64,000 bases of DNA from Thermoproteus uzoniensis 768-20. GTDB taxonomy: Archaea; Thermoproteota; Thermoprotei; Thermoproteales; Thermoproteaceae. The notes below the pieces were generated by a model. That model saw only the letters and a program-made list of their open reading frames with translations. It did not search any database and was not told where the DNA came from. Shown piece after piece: positions 56,228 to 64,000 of the stretch. Location: assembly GCF_000193375.1 (NCBI RefSeq), contig NC_015315.1, positions 248,001-312,000 on the forward strand, written 5' to 3'. Both the position numbers and the translations under genes were made by a program. Numbering within the stretch: position 1 is the first letter of the stretch; each line of letters begins with the position of its first letter.

Positions 56228-57812
56228 GCTTCCTAAGGTATCTAGCCATCCGCCTTGAGCCGGCCGGCGGCGGGTGTGGGATGCCCAGGACGCTTCTGAA
56301 CCCGTGCTCCACCACCACAACGTCTAGCTTCGTCCCGGGAGGTATGCGGAGAGGCAGATAGATCAACAGTGGGTAGGAGCCGGGCTGTCTGGCGTATGTC
56401 CCGCCGCCGTAGTTCTGCTCCGCGACGGCGCCTTTCAAGACGGTCCCTCTAGGCACTATCCTCTCCAGCATAGGCCTATCGAAGTTCTCTCTGACCCAAC
56501 GTTTGAAGGCGTGTACCAGCCTCTTCTTTTCCCTCAGCCTCGCCTCCAGCCTCCTCGCCACGGGCCAGAGCCTGGTGCCGGGGAAGACGAGGACTTGCCG
56601 TATGTTGACTCGCCGCACTAACAAGCCCTCGTCCAAGATCTTCCTCAAGAACTCCTTGTTGAGCTCGTAGGTCTCCTTTGTCTCGCCGGGGAGGCCCAGC
56701 ACGAAGTTTAGGCCGGGCAACAGCCAGGGCATGCCGTTGGGCCCCCTCACCGCGCCCATCCTGCTTATAAGCCGCACCGCCTCGAGGGCCTCGTCGGGCA
56801 TCGCCTTGAGGTTGTTGGCCTTGACCACCTTGGGATCTGCGGTCTCCACGCCCATAGCAGCCACGTTGCCCGGGGTCCCGTACTTCAACAACAGCCGCGT
56901 CACCTCGGCGGACTCCTTCGGCCACCTGGCGACGGTGCCCGGGTTTACGTTGTCTATATGCAGGGTCTCTAGGCCCGGCGCGGCGTTCCTCACGCCCGCC
57001 AGCAGGCGCTCCACGGCGGCCGTGTTGGGCCGAGGCAGATCTACCTTCCCGGTATCCTCGGCCATATAGGCGTAGAAGTCGGCTTGCCTCCCCAGCCTGA
57101 AGTGCACCACGCCGGCTTTGTAGAGCGCCTCGACTTCCCGAGCCACGGCCTCGGGCGATCTGAACTCCACGGCGCCGTAGGCCACTGTGGTGCAGAAAGA
57201 ACAGCCGCCTGAGACGTAGCGGGGACATCCGCTGTATGTCTCTATCTCGGCTACGAGGTTGACGCCGAAGTTCGGGTGTTGCTGTACCACGAAGGCGCCG
57301 CGGACCGCGAACTGGTCCACCAGCTCGTACCCCTCATGAGTGGCGGAGGGGCGCGCCTTCTCTACGCCGAACTTAAGCGCCTCGTAGACGACTAGGTCCA
57401 CATCGCCCGTGGCCACTATGTCGTAATAGCGCTTGAATCGGCCGGGCGGAATCGCCGCGGTGCCGCCCTCTATACCGTAGCCGTAGCGAGCCACCGGCCC
57501 GCCCAATATCTTGACGGGCCCCTCTAGCCTCCCTATGTCGAGCAACTCGTCGTAGGATATCGGCGTCCCGCCCAGATACTTGCCGGGAGTCGTCACGCCC
57601 GCCACGACGACTACCATGTCGAAGCCGGCGAGCGCTCTGAGCGAGGCGGGCCAGTCCCTCCTCAGCGAATCTATCGTGAAGTAGCTCACCTCGTTCCCAG
57701 GGTCGGCCATCTTGACGGCCCCGGCGATGTAGCGGGGATATACGTCGATATAGGGCGGCACTCCCAAGCCGGCGGGCTCGTCAGTATAGCCGTCGACTAT
57801 GGCCACGCGCAC
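56196..57812 (-). CDS. Radical SAM protein with N-terminal B12-binding-like domain (COG1031-type)
   Basis: 538 aa. The first 170 residues resemble the vitamin B12-binding-like Rossmann fold (VAIVDGYTDEPAGLG, VVVVAGVTTPGKYLGGTPISYDEL, KILGGPVARYG). The radical SAM part has ETYSGCPRYVSGGCSFCTT: the three cysteines are spaced C-x7-C-x2-C instead of C-x3-C-x2-C. Later come HIDNVNPGTVARW, VETADPKVVKANNLKAM and NFVLGLPGETKETYELN. The C-terminus is basic. The archaeal family is widespread and of unknown reaction. It overlaps the small membrane gene by 32 nt. Confidence 0.83.
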   Translation of the reverse strand: MRVAIVDGYTDEPAGLGVPPYIDVYPRYIAGAVKMADPGNEVSYFTIDSLRRDWPASLRALAGFDMVVVVAGVTTPGKYLGGTPISYDELLDIGRLEGPVKILGGPVARYGYGIEGGTAAIPPGRFKRYYDIVATGDVDLVVYEALKFGVEKARPSATHEGYELVDQFAVRGAFVVQQHPNFGVNLVAEIETYSGCPRYVSGGCSFCTTVAYGAVEFRSPEAVAREVEALYKAGVVHFRLGRQADFYAYMAEDTGKVDLPRPNTAAVERLLAGVRNAAPGLETLHIDNVNPGTVARWPKESAEVTRLLLKYGTPGNVAAMGVETADPKVVKANNLKAMPDEALEAVRLISRMGAVRGPNGMPWLLPGLNFVLGLPGETKETYELNKEFLRKILDEGLLVRRVNIRQVLVFPGTRLWPVARRLEARLREKKRLVHAFKRWVRENFDRPMLERIVPRGTVLKGAVAEQNYGGGTYARQPGSYPLLIYLPLRIPPGTKLDVVVVEHGFRSVLGIPHPPPAGSRRMARYLRKLNGASGPPPS

Positions 57813-57926
57813 TAGATACCCGACGCGTCCCCTATAAAAGGGCGGCGCCGGCCGCGTGAAGCATCCTTACGCCAACCGCGAGCGCGGAGTTAAGAAAGAG
57901 ATAAATACGCCTCGCTCTAAGCTCTA

Positions 57927-58337
57927 ATGGAAAGGGAAGGACTCCAAGCGGTTAACGCCTGGATCCAGGCGTTTAACAGAATAGGCAAGTCGGAAAGCAA
58001 TTTTCACAGCTTCGAGCTGATAAGGGGCAACGAGACGGTCATGGCGACGCTGGTCCTCCAGGGCATAGAGTCCAGCGGGACGTGTCTAGCCGGCCCGTAT
58101 GCGTTGGCCTCGATCTCGTTGGTCGGCGATAGGGTCAGCCTCAAGCTCGCCTCGGGCAATTACCAGAGGTGCGGGCAGGGCCCGGACGAGACTGCTGAGA
58201 AGAGAGAGCCGGCGCAAGACAAGGTGATCGATCTCGGCAACGACCCGGAGCTCATCAACGCGGTCAAGTCAGTTAAGACCGAGGGCGACTTCGTGAGCCT
58301 TCTCGAGGTGGCGCTGGAGCTCGCCGCGAGCGCCTAG
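57927..58337 (+). CDS. Hypothetical protein, 136 aa
   Basis: Acidic, soluble, alpha/beta protein with two Cys (SGTCLAG and YQRCGQG) and a Glu-rich linker (DETAEKREPAQDK), ending in an Ala-rich helix (LLEVALELAASA). Not recognised. Its ATG lies 20-25 nt after an AGATAAATA box (about 57899-57907). It overlaps the convergent PLD gene by 4 nt. Confidence 0.65.
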   Translation: MEREGLQAVNAWIQAFNRIGKSESNFHSFELIRGNETVMATLVLQGIESSGTCLAGPYALASISLVGDRVSLKLASGNYQRCGQGPDETAEKREPAQDKVIDLGNDPELINAVKSVKTEGDFVSLLEVALELAASA

Positions 58338-59377
58338 GCCTTTCTTTTCCTCCTTCTCCTGCCCCCCGCTGAGAGTATCGCGAGAGCCAGGAGGATCGCT
58401 AGGAGTAGGGCCAACAGATTGGAGAGTTGCGGCGCGCCGATCTGTGCGGCCGGCGTCGTCGAGGCCGTCGCCGAGGATCTGTACGTCGTCGTGCTGGCCG
58501 GCCGCGTCGCGGCTGTCCCGGCCCACTGTTTTATGAGCCCGATCGCCGCGGCGGCGAGGCTAGGGCAACGGAGCAGGAGGCCCAGCTCTCTATTGTTCCT
58601 TATGGAGTTCCCGCTCAAGTTTATAGATCCCACGTAGACGTAGTCGCCCACTACGATGACCTTCGCCGTTAGACCGTCCACCGTCTGTACTCCCGGGACG
58701 TCGGTGACCCTGGCCAGAGCCAAGGCGGCTTTCGACATTAAGGCGTCGGCCAGCCCGGAGCTTTCGTAGATCTCCTCGACGGCCGCGTAGGCCTTGCCCC
58801 TCTGCTGGAGCAACCAGCTCAGATATCGGTAGGAGTTAATCGGCGATATCACCACGCCGGTGTAGTTGTAGCTGGGGTACACGCCGTTGAAGTCGTTCAG
58901 TATCACGGCCGCTATCTCCCGGGCCAACGTGGAGTTCTGGACGACGACGGCGAGCCCCAAGTCGCTCGTCACGCCGGAGTAGGTGGGGTTTATGGACCCT
59001 ATTATCACCGTCTTGTTGTCCACCACGAAGGCCTTGGAGTGGACGAACTTGAAGTCGTAGTTGTATGCGACGTTGACGCCGTTGTTCTTGAGGTAATCCA
59101 CCAACTGCTTCTCCGTTGTCGGGATCCCGCCGTAGACGTTGCCCGACAAGACCACGTAGACTTGCACCCCTCTCTGCGCCAGCGAGGCCAACGTCTGGGC
59201 CAGCTCCCGCCAGGTGAGGGCATAGGCTTCTATGTAGACCGCTTTCTGGGCCTTCGAGATATATCCCAATATTGCTGTTGAGTTCTGCGGACCAACTACG
59301 ACGGCGTTGGGGCATAGGTTGAGCGCCTGTGCCGCGACTATCGGGACGAACAAGATCAACGCCGCCGCCAACCTCAT
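58334..59377 (-). CDS. Secreted, membrane-anchored phospholipase D-family protein
   Basis: 347 aa. Signal peptide MRLAAALILFVPIVAAQ, then a PLD fold. The first HKD motif is complete: FVHSKAFVVDNKTVIIGSIN. The second is TAKVIVVGDYVYVGSINLSG, with His replaced by Thr. A Ser/Thr/Pro-rich stalk (PASTTTYRSSATASTT) leads to a C-terminal anchor helix (LLALLLAILLALAIL) followed by GGRRRRKRKA. It is predicted outside the cell, tethered to the membrane. With one good HKD it could work as a homodimer, like the Nuc endonuclease. Nuclease and lipase are both possible. Confidence 0.85.
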   Translation of the reverse strand: MRLAAALILFVPIVAAQALNLCPNAVVVGPQNSTAILGYISKAQKAVYIEAYALTWRELAQTLASLAQRGVQVYVVLSGNVYGGIPTTEKQLVDYLKNNGVNVAYNYDFKFVHSKAFVVDNKTVIIGSINPTYSGVTSDLGLAVVVQNSTLAREIAAVILNDFNGVYPSYNYTGVVISPINSYRYLSWLLQQRGKAYAAVEEIYESSGLADALMSKAALALARVTDVPGVQTVDGLTAKVIVVGDYVYVGSINLSGNSIRNNRELGLLLRCPSLAAAAIGLIKQWAGTAATRPASTTTYRSSATASTTPAAQIGAPQLSNLLALLLAILLALAILSAGGRRRRKRKA

Positions 59378-59414
59378 GGAGCTGGAGACGCCGGAGTTTA
59401 AATAGGTTCGGCTT

Positions 59415-60860
59415 TCAACGGCCGTAGAGCCGGGCCAGCCGCCTTATCCGCCTGGCCAACGCCCGCCCGGGGAGCTCTGTCATCCTCCAGACCCAGTTTC
59501 CGCCTCTAGTTCCCGGCCTATTTATACGCGCTTCTGGCCCAAGCCCCATGAAGTCCTGCATAGGCACGACGGCCACGTCGGCCACCGAGAAGTACGCCAG
59601 CCTTATGAAGGCCCAGTGTATATCCTTGGCGGAGCGTCTGCCCATGTACTCCAACGCCTCCCTCCTCGCCTTGGGGGACGCCTCGCGGAAGAACCAGCCC
59701 ACTATCGTGTTGTTGTCGTGGGTGCCCGTGTAGACGACCGAGTTCTTGACGTGGTTATGGGGCTTGTGCTCGTTCGCCGGGTTGCCATCCCAGGCGAACT
59801 GCAGCACCCTCATGCCCGGCAACCCGAAGCGGTCTCTCAGCTCCACCACGTCGGGCGTTATGTAGCCGAGATCCTCCGCGATTATCTTGAGCCCGCCCAG
59901 CTCATCCCTCGCCCTTTCCAGGAGCTCCCCGCCCGGAGCGGGGACCCAGCGGCCGTTCACAGCAGTCTTCTCGCCGGCCGGCACCTCCCAGTAGGCGGCA
60001 TAGCCGCGGAAGTGGTCGAGCCTGACGTAGTCGAAGACCGAGAGCGTGTACCTCAGTCTGTCGAGCCACCACCTAAACCCCTCCTTCCTCATGGCGTCCC
60101 AATCGTAGACGGGGTTGCCCCACAGCTGGCCGGTGGGCGAGAAGTAGTCGGGCGGCACCCCCGCCACGTATAGGGGCCGGCCCTCCGCGTCGAGCTTGAA
60201 CAGCTCTCTGTGGGCCCACACGTCGGCGCTGTCGAGGCTCAGGTATATCGGGAGGTCGCCTATGAGGAAGATGCCCAGCGAGTTGGCGTGCCGCTTCAGC
60301 TCGCGCCACTGCGTCCAGAAGAAGTACTGGAGGAGGTACTCAAGCTCTATCCTCCTCCGCAACTTCTCGCGCCACTGCCTCAAGGCCGCCGGATCTCTAT
60401 CCCTCAGCTCCCTCGGCCACTCCACCCAAGGCCGTCCGAAGTACTCCCTCAACGCCGAGTAGAGGGCGTAGTCCTCAAGCCACTCGTTCCTCCCCACGAA
60501 CTCGTCGAGGTCCTTCGGCCTCTCCGCCTCGGCGATTATCTTGACCTTGTAGGCCCGCGCGGCTTCGTAATCGGCGCGGCCCGCCCCGAATTCCGCCGAG
60601 GCGGATCTCCTCAACACGCCTTGCTCCGCCAGGAGCTCCAGGCTTATGTACGCCGGCTCCCCGGCGAAGGACGAGGTGGAGCTGTAGGGCGAGTTGTCGT
60701 ACTCCGGCAACACGGGGTTTAGGGGCAACAGCTGCCAATACGTCTGGCCGGCATCCCTCAAGAACTCCACGAATCGGTACGCGGCGGGCCCCATGTCGCC
60801 GATCCCGTGGGGGCCCGGGAGGGAGAACAGAGGCAGAAGGATCCCCGCCCCCCTCAGCAT
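59415..60860 (-). CDS. malQ: 4-alpha-glucanotransferase (amylomaltase)
   Basis: A 481-aa GH77 enzyme: GAGILLPLFSLPGPHGIGD, NPVLPEYDNSPYSS, DLPIYLSLDSADVWAH, YDWDAMRKEGFRWW, VRLDHFRGYAAYWEVPAGE (nucleophile Asp), IAEDLGYI (acid Glu) and YTGTHDNNTIVGWF. It transfers maltodextrin chains in starch or glycogen metabolism. Slightly short for the family (usually 490-520). ATG 60860 with TTAAAAAG 23 nt upstream on the minus strand. Confidence 0.95.
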   Translation of the reverse strand: MLRGAGILLPLFSLPGPHGIGDMGPAAYRFVEFLRDAGQTYWQLLPLNPVLPEYDNSPYSSTSSFAGEPAYISLELLAEQGVLRRSASAEFGAGRADYEAARAYKVKIIAEAERPKDLDEFVGRNEWLEDYALYSALREYFGRPWVEWPRELRDRDPAALRQWREKLRRRIELEYLLQYFFWTQWRELKRHANSLGIFLIGDLPIYLSLDSADVWAHRELFKLDAEGRPLYVAGVPPDYFSPTGQLWGNPVYDWDAMRKEGFRWWLDRLRYTLSVFDYVRLDHFRGYAAYWEVPAGEKTAVNGRWVPAPGGELLERARDELGGLKIIAEDLGYITPDVVELRDRFGLPGMRVLQFAWDGNPANEHKPHNHVKNSVVYTGTHDNNTIVGWFFREASPKARREALEYMGRRSAKDIHWAFIRLAYFSVADVAVVPMQDFMGLGPEARINRPGTRGGNWVWRMTELPGRALARRIRRLARLYGR

Positions 60861-60890
60861 AGCCTTTTAAGAAGAGGCCCTTTTTAACAT

Positions 60891-61967
60891 GTGAGGAGAG
60901 ACTCCAATGCCGATCCGATGAGGAGCGCTCCTGTGCCGATCTCCGTCGTGGTCCCGACGTATAACGAGGCCGACAACATCAAGCCGTTGGTCGAGGCGCT
61001 GGCCAGAGCCTTCGCCGGCACGCCCTACGAGGTGGTAATCGTCGACGACGGCAGTCCCGACGGCACGGCTGAGATAGCTAGGGAGCTCGCCAAGGAGTAC
61101 CCGGTCAGAGTCGTCTCTAGGCCCCGCCGCCTCGGCCTATCGAGCGCTGTGGTGGACGGCGCCAGGGCGGCCTCGGGCGATGTGGTCGTCGTAATGGACG
61201 CCGATTTCCAACATCCGCCGGAGCTGGCGCCGGCGCTGGCCCAGGCCGTGTTGTCGGGCGCGGAGCTGGCGGTGGGCACTAGGTACGGGAGAGGCGGCGG
61301 GATCGAGGGGTGGTCGCCCGCCCGCCTGCTCATATCGCGGGGGGCCGCCGCGCTGGCCAAGCTCTTGTTGCCGGAGGCAAGGCTCCTCTCAGATCCGGAG
61401 TCGGGTTTCTTCGCCACGAGGAGGGCATGTCTCGCGTCGATCAAGCCGACGGGCCTCTACAAGATACTGCTGGACGTGGCCGTCCAGTGCAGGCCTTCCA
61501 AGATAGCCGAGGTCCCGTACGTCTTCAGGCCGCGGAGGGCGGGGAGGTCTAAGCTGGGGCTGGTACACGTGGCCGACTACCTGGCCCAGCTAATGAGGCT
61601 GGCCGGCTGGAGGCCCTTTAAATTCGCCGCAGTTGGGGCCTCCGGCATAGGCGTCGCTGAGGCCGTCCTCTACGCCTTGAGGGACGTGGCGTACCCCGCC
61701 GCGGCTCTGGCGGCGATAGAGGTATCGCTCACCTCCAACTACGCCCTCAACAAGACGTGGACGTTCAGAGATAGAGAAATGCCGTGGCTGAAGGGCTGGC
61801 TCAAATACCACCTCGCGAACTTCGCCGGCATCGCCGCCAACTACGCCCTCTCGAACGCCCTGGTGCTGGCCGGCACGTCGCGCTATCTGGCCTACCTCCT
61901 CGGCGTGCTCGCCGGCTTCGCCGCCAACTACCTCCTCTCCGAGCTGTACGTGTTCAGAAGGCATTAG
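60891..61967 (+). CDS. Dolichol-phosphate mannosyl/glucosyltransferase-like GT2 fused to a GtrA-like membrane domain
   Basis: 358 aa. The N-terminal GT2 domain has SVVVPTYNEADNI, VIVDDGSPDGTAE and VVVMDADFQHPPEL (DxD), as in DPM1. Residues about 235-358 form four TM helices of the GtrA/DPMS type: KFAAVGASGIGVAEAVLY, LTSNYALNKTWTFRDRE, FAGIAANYALSNAL, LAYLLGVLAGFAANYLLSELYVFRR. It loads a sugar onto the dolichyl carrier for export or N-glycosylation. GTG 60891 has CTTTTAAG 25 nt upstream; an in-frame ATG at 60918 is the alternative. Confidence 0.92.
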   Translation: MRRDSNADPMRSAPVPISVVVPTYNEADNIKPLVEALARAFAGTPYEVVIVDDGSPDGTAEIARELAKEYPVRVVSRPRRLGLSSAVVDGARAASGDVVVVMDADFQHPPELAPALAQAVLSGAELAVGTRYGRGGGIEGWSPARLLISRGAAALAKLLLPEARLLSDPESGFFATRRACLASIKPTGLYKILLDVAVQCRPSKIAEVPYVFRPRRAGRSKLGLVHVADYLAQLMRLAGWRPFKFAAVGASGIGVAEAVLYALRDVAYPAAALAAIEVSLTSNYALNKTWTFRDREMPWLKGWLKYHLANFAGIAANYALSNALVLAGTSRYLAYLLGVLAGFAANYLLSELYVFRRH

Positions 61968-62175
61968 GACTTTACAGAGACGTGCCCAACAAGCCGCGTT
62001 GGGAGATTCCGAAAAACGCGGCGGAGCGCCTCTAGAGGCCGTAGCAACGGCGATCCGCGCAGGGGATAACGTCGCGTGGCCGGCCGGGGCTACTTAGCAG
62101 AGTTGCTACGCGTAGCTCCGCCGTCCGCAAGCTCAAGAAGAGCTTGTCGTAGCCAAGAGGAGGGAGGTGGTGGCT

Positions 62176-63345
62176 CTAGGAGCAGTCGAGCCTCTCGGTG
62201 AGGATGCAACGGATCCTCTTGGGCTTCCTAAACGACTTGACGGCCTCGACGACTACGCCCTCCTTGGCGCGCCTCAGCCTCAACACGTTGTCGACGTAGT
62301 TGGCGAGGCCGTACGACTTGGCCATAGTCCCGACGAAGGCAACGCCGGCCTCCTTCAGAGCCGACAACATTCTCATATTGAGCTCGAAGGCCTTTTCGCC
62401 ATAGACTCTGAACTCCACGTCGAGGCCGTCGGACACTAATAGGTCGGGCCTCGCCTCGTTTATCAGCCTGTAGAACTCGTAGACGTGGGTGCCGTACGTA
62501 GGCGGCTTGACCCTCATAGCCATCACCTCGAAGTCCGCCCCGTACTCCTTCGCCAGCTCCTTTATCTGCCAGGGCTCCTCGGCGAAGGATCTGTATACGA
62601 CTTTATAGCCGTTGGCGGCCGCCGCGGCGGCTATCTTGACCGCCAGCCTGGTCTTGCCGGAGCCGACCGGGCCCAACAACAATGTGTTGCCAAGAAACGA
62701 GCCTCCCACCAGCTCGTCGAGGGCCGTGCCTGTGCGCACCTCGGCCGGCCTCCCCGGCACCGGCTTCAGCTCGTCGAAGAACACCAAGCCGGCCGAGCTA
62801 ATTATGTCGAACTGTCTGCAGTACCCCCCGGGCAGGCCCCTGGCCTTATCTATACACATCTTCCTCTCCGGCACCCCCTCCTCGGTCCTTTCCAGAAACA
62901 GCCTCACGACGTTGTCGGCTGTGTAGAGCACGAAGGGGGGCGTGTCCACCTCCACTGTCATGAAGACGTCGATGGAGGACGGGCGCAGGACCCTATATAG
63001 GGCGTTCAGCATCAACGACCTGCCGCCGACTCCCTCCACCAGAGGCGTGACTGAGTCCAGCACCAAGACGTCCGGCCTACGCTCGGCCACATAATCCAGC
63101 AACCTGTTCCAGAAAGCCTCGGGCTCCGCCATCACCGCCTCCCAGAAATCAACGCCCTCCAGCTTGTAGCCCAGCCCGGCGGCCTCTTGGAGGAACAGAT
63201 CCTTCCCCTCATACAGCGAAACCCACAGCACCCTCTTGCCAGCGCGTAGCGCCTCGTGCGCCATCCTCATGCACAGACTCGTCTTGCCTGTGCCGGGCTC
63301 GCCGACTATGGCGGTCACCCCCCTCAGCTCCAGGCCGGCACTCAT
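62176..63345 (-). CDS. KaiC-like double RecA-fold ATPase
   Basis: 389 aa with two ATPase units. Unit 1 has GEPGTGKTS (residues 15-23) and LVLDSVTPL. Unit 2 has GPVGSGKTR (about residue 225) and LLVSDGLDV. Two Cys-containing motifs (CIDKARGLPGGYCRQF) lie between. The C-terminus ends in RCILTERLDCS. KaiC-like proteins in archaea take part in signal transduction or DNA functions; no KaiB is nearby. Its ATG overlaps the small upstream gene by 4 nt, so the two form one unit. Confidence 0.88.
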   Translation of the reverse strand: MSAGLELRGVTAIVGEPGTGKTSLCMRMAHEALRAGKRVLWVSLYEGKDLFLQEAAGLGYKLEGVDFWEAVMAEPEAFWNRLLDYVAERRPDVLVLDSVTPLVEGVGGRSLMLNALYRVLRPSSIDVFMTVEVDTPPFVLYTADNVVRLFLERTEEGVPERKMCIDKARGLPGGYCRQFDIISSAGLVFFDELKPVPGRPAEVRTGTALDELVGGSFLGNTLLLGPVGSGKTRLAVKIAAAAAANGYKVVYRSFAEEPWQIKELAKEYGADFEVMAMRVKPPTYGTHVYEFYRLINEARPDLLVSDGLDVEFRVYGEKAFELNMRMLSALKEAGVAFVGTMAKSYGLANYVDNVLRLRRAKEGVVVEAVKSFRKPKRIRCILTERLDCS

Positions 63346-63632
63346 GCCCTAGCCCTCTTGGCCCACGCCTTCTCGTCGCTCAACATAGCCCTCAGCGTCT
63401 TCAAGTCCACCACTTCGCCCTTTCTCATAAGCCACTTCCTAAGCATATTCAAAAATAGCTCTGCGTTGTGCTCTCCTACCGCTTCTATTAAAGCATAGTA
63501 TAGGCGCCAGGGCTCGTGCTCCGCCACCTCCTCGAACGTTTTCCCTACTGTGTATCTAAACCTGAAAGCTATTAATAGCCTTAGCGAGATCTCCAGAGAT
63601 CTATAGAACCTCAAAAGATCATCGGAGTCCAT
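63342..63632 (-). CDS. Small helical protein coupled to the KaiC-like ATPase, 96 aa
   Basis: A helical protein with TVGKTFEEVAEHEPWRLY and GEHNAELFLNMLRKWLM, then a basic tail (KRARA). It overlaps the KaiC-like gene by 4 nt (ATGA), so it probably works with it as adaptor or partner. A partial, diverged second copy lies 120 nt upstream (63751-63906). The ATG at 63632 is about 27 nt from an ATATTTAAAT box. Family not named here; the GxxNAExFL motif looks conserved. Confidence 0.75.
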   Translation of the reverse strand: MDSDDLLRFYRSLEISLRLLIAFRFRYTVGKTFEEVAEHEPWRLYYALIEAVGEHNAELFLNMLRKWLMRKGEVVDLKTLRAMLSDEKAWAKRARA

Positions 63633-63750
63633 AGCATCTGCTCTACTGCCTCGTCAATTTAAATATTGCTGATTTAAATAAGTCATTATTTTTAGAAAAG
63701 AAAATATAGATTAATATTCATTTTTATTTAATTTATTTTTGTTAATATCT

Positions 63751-63906
63751 TTAAGCTATTTTGTAAATAAATGATAAATATAGAAATATTTCGGCATTAT
63801 ATCGACCTAATACAGACGACAAGACATCGAAGATATCTCCCGGCTTCTCGGAAACAAGTCCGATGAAGTCCTTATCCGTCGCTATTTTTAGCCTTATATT
63901 GATAAC
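63751..63906 (-). pseudogene. Decayed paralogue of the KaiC partner protein
   Basis: On the minus strand an open stretch of 51 codons, bounded by TAA at both ends, reads KIATDKDFIGLVSEKPGDIF and VLSSVLGRYNAEIFLYLS. It aligns without gaps to residues 29-63 of the neighbouring small protein (KTFEEVAEHEPWRLYYAL, then IEAVGEHNAELFLNML): K.F, P, L, G.[HY]NAE[LI]FL are shared. There is no ATG, GTG or TTG before the homologous part, and flanking DNA is AT-rich and decayed. So it is a remnant, or a very short gene using an unusual start. The region 63907-63970 holds only the promoter of the next gene. Confidence 0.6.
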
Positions 63907-63971
63907 TTACCTATATATAAGATCTAAATATTGAAAGAATTCTATATAAAGATTCACTATATCTGGGCTCG

Positions 63972-64000
63972 ATGATAGACCTCTCACCGACTTGCACAAA
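63972..64000 (+). CDS. Start of a gene running past the window end
   Basis: An ATG at 63972 opens MIDLSPTCTK to the end of the window. TATATAAAG at 63944-63952 is centred 24 nt upstream, the spacing seen for the leaderless genes here. The coding part is only 10 codons, so product and even reality are uncertain. Confidence 0.3.

Noticed and set aside
62018-62175. Possible structured RNA between the GT2 and KaiC-like genes
   Set aside because: GTAGCAAC (62041-62048) and GTTGCTAC (62102-62109) are inverted repeats and AAGCTC...GAGCTT forms a small hairpin, but there is no promoter, no box motif and the pairing is scattered, so I do not call a feature.
63858-63870. GATGAAGTCC shared with the C/D-like candidate at 36743
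   Set aside because: The 10-mer match looked like a second C/D guide, but there is no D box near it and the segment reads better as the minus-strand remnant of the KaiC partner gene.
1-64000. CRISPR arrays, rRNA genes and replication origin
   Set aside because: I saw no regularly spaced direct repeats, no rRNA-like sequence and no origin repeats with a Cdc6 gene in the window.

Overview
The window looks like chromosome of a hyperthermophilic crenarchaeon of the Thermoproteaceae (Thermoproteus or a close Pyrobaculum-type relative). The evidence is archaeal-only genes (aIF1A, archaeal riboflavin synthase, split MetRS with a separate tRNA-binding subunit, AsnRS-like asparagine synthetase, KaiC-type ATPases), high G+C coding DNA cut by short AT-rich promoters, TATA boxes centred about 22-28 nt before most start codons (leaderless mRNAs), many GTG starts, 4-nt start/stop overlaps, and a tRNA-Cys gene interrupted by two introns. 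The species assignment is inference.

Layout. 0-10 kb: the end of a large surface protein, then sulfur genes: a wHTH regulator with DsrC, a DUF1641 protein, and later DsrE, TusA, a sulfide:quinone oxidoreductase-type flavoprotein and a second DUF1641 protein. aIF1A, an FMN glutamate-synthase domain and an asparagine synthetase lie between them. 10-20 kb: mostly housekeeping (SfsA, THUMP protein, dihydropteroate synthase, tRNA methylthiotransferase, MetRS alpha and beta, cis-prenyltransferase) plus a NifX/methyltransferase fusion. 20-27.4 kb: an 827-aa surface protein with AT-rich islands, a HAD phosphatase, a ParA-type ATPase with three small DNA-binding-like proteins and a membrane protein, then a PhoU-type regulator and a DUF1614 membrane protein.

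27.5-37 kb: riboflavin synthase and a NikR-like regulator share one TATA box. They are followed by a CCG-domain/iron-sulfur pair, a JAMM metalloprotease, a prolidase, dCTP deaminase, a MoaD-like protein, a DNA alkyltransferase, a ferredoxin, a HAD phosphatase and pyruvate phosphate dikinase. Between the dikinase and a PPP-family phosphatase lies an about 400-bp, very GC-rich, gene-free block whose minus strand has a good promoter and paired 5' segments: a likely structured RNA. 38-47.4 kb: a secreted protein, a radical SAM enzyme, TatD, a sugar kinase-like protein, a GlmS lacking its catalytic cysteine, YbaK, a CBS protein and a YeeE/YedE sulfur transporter.

47.4-52 kb is a plasticity zone: tRNA-Cys, a truncated sugar-isomerase-like gene, an element with perfect 28-bp inverted repeats, a surface protein with a different base style, a broken rhomboid gene, a VapBC module and coding scraps. 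52-64 kb returns to ordinary genes: UbiD and UbiA, ASCH protein, CbiB, a radical SAM protein, PLD, amylomaltase, a dolichol-phosphate sugar transferase, and a KaiC-like ATPase with a small partner plus a decayed second copy of that partner.

The common metabolic thread is sulfur and quinone-linked energy metabolism: sulfide oxidation by the SQR-type enzyme, sulfur relay by DsrE/TusA/DsrC, sulfur import by YeeE/YedE, and quinone synthesis by UbiA/UbiD. Gluconeogenic and amino-sugar genes sit alongside.
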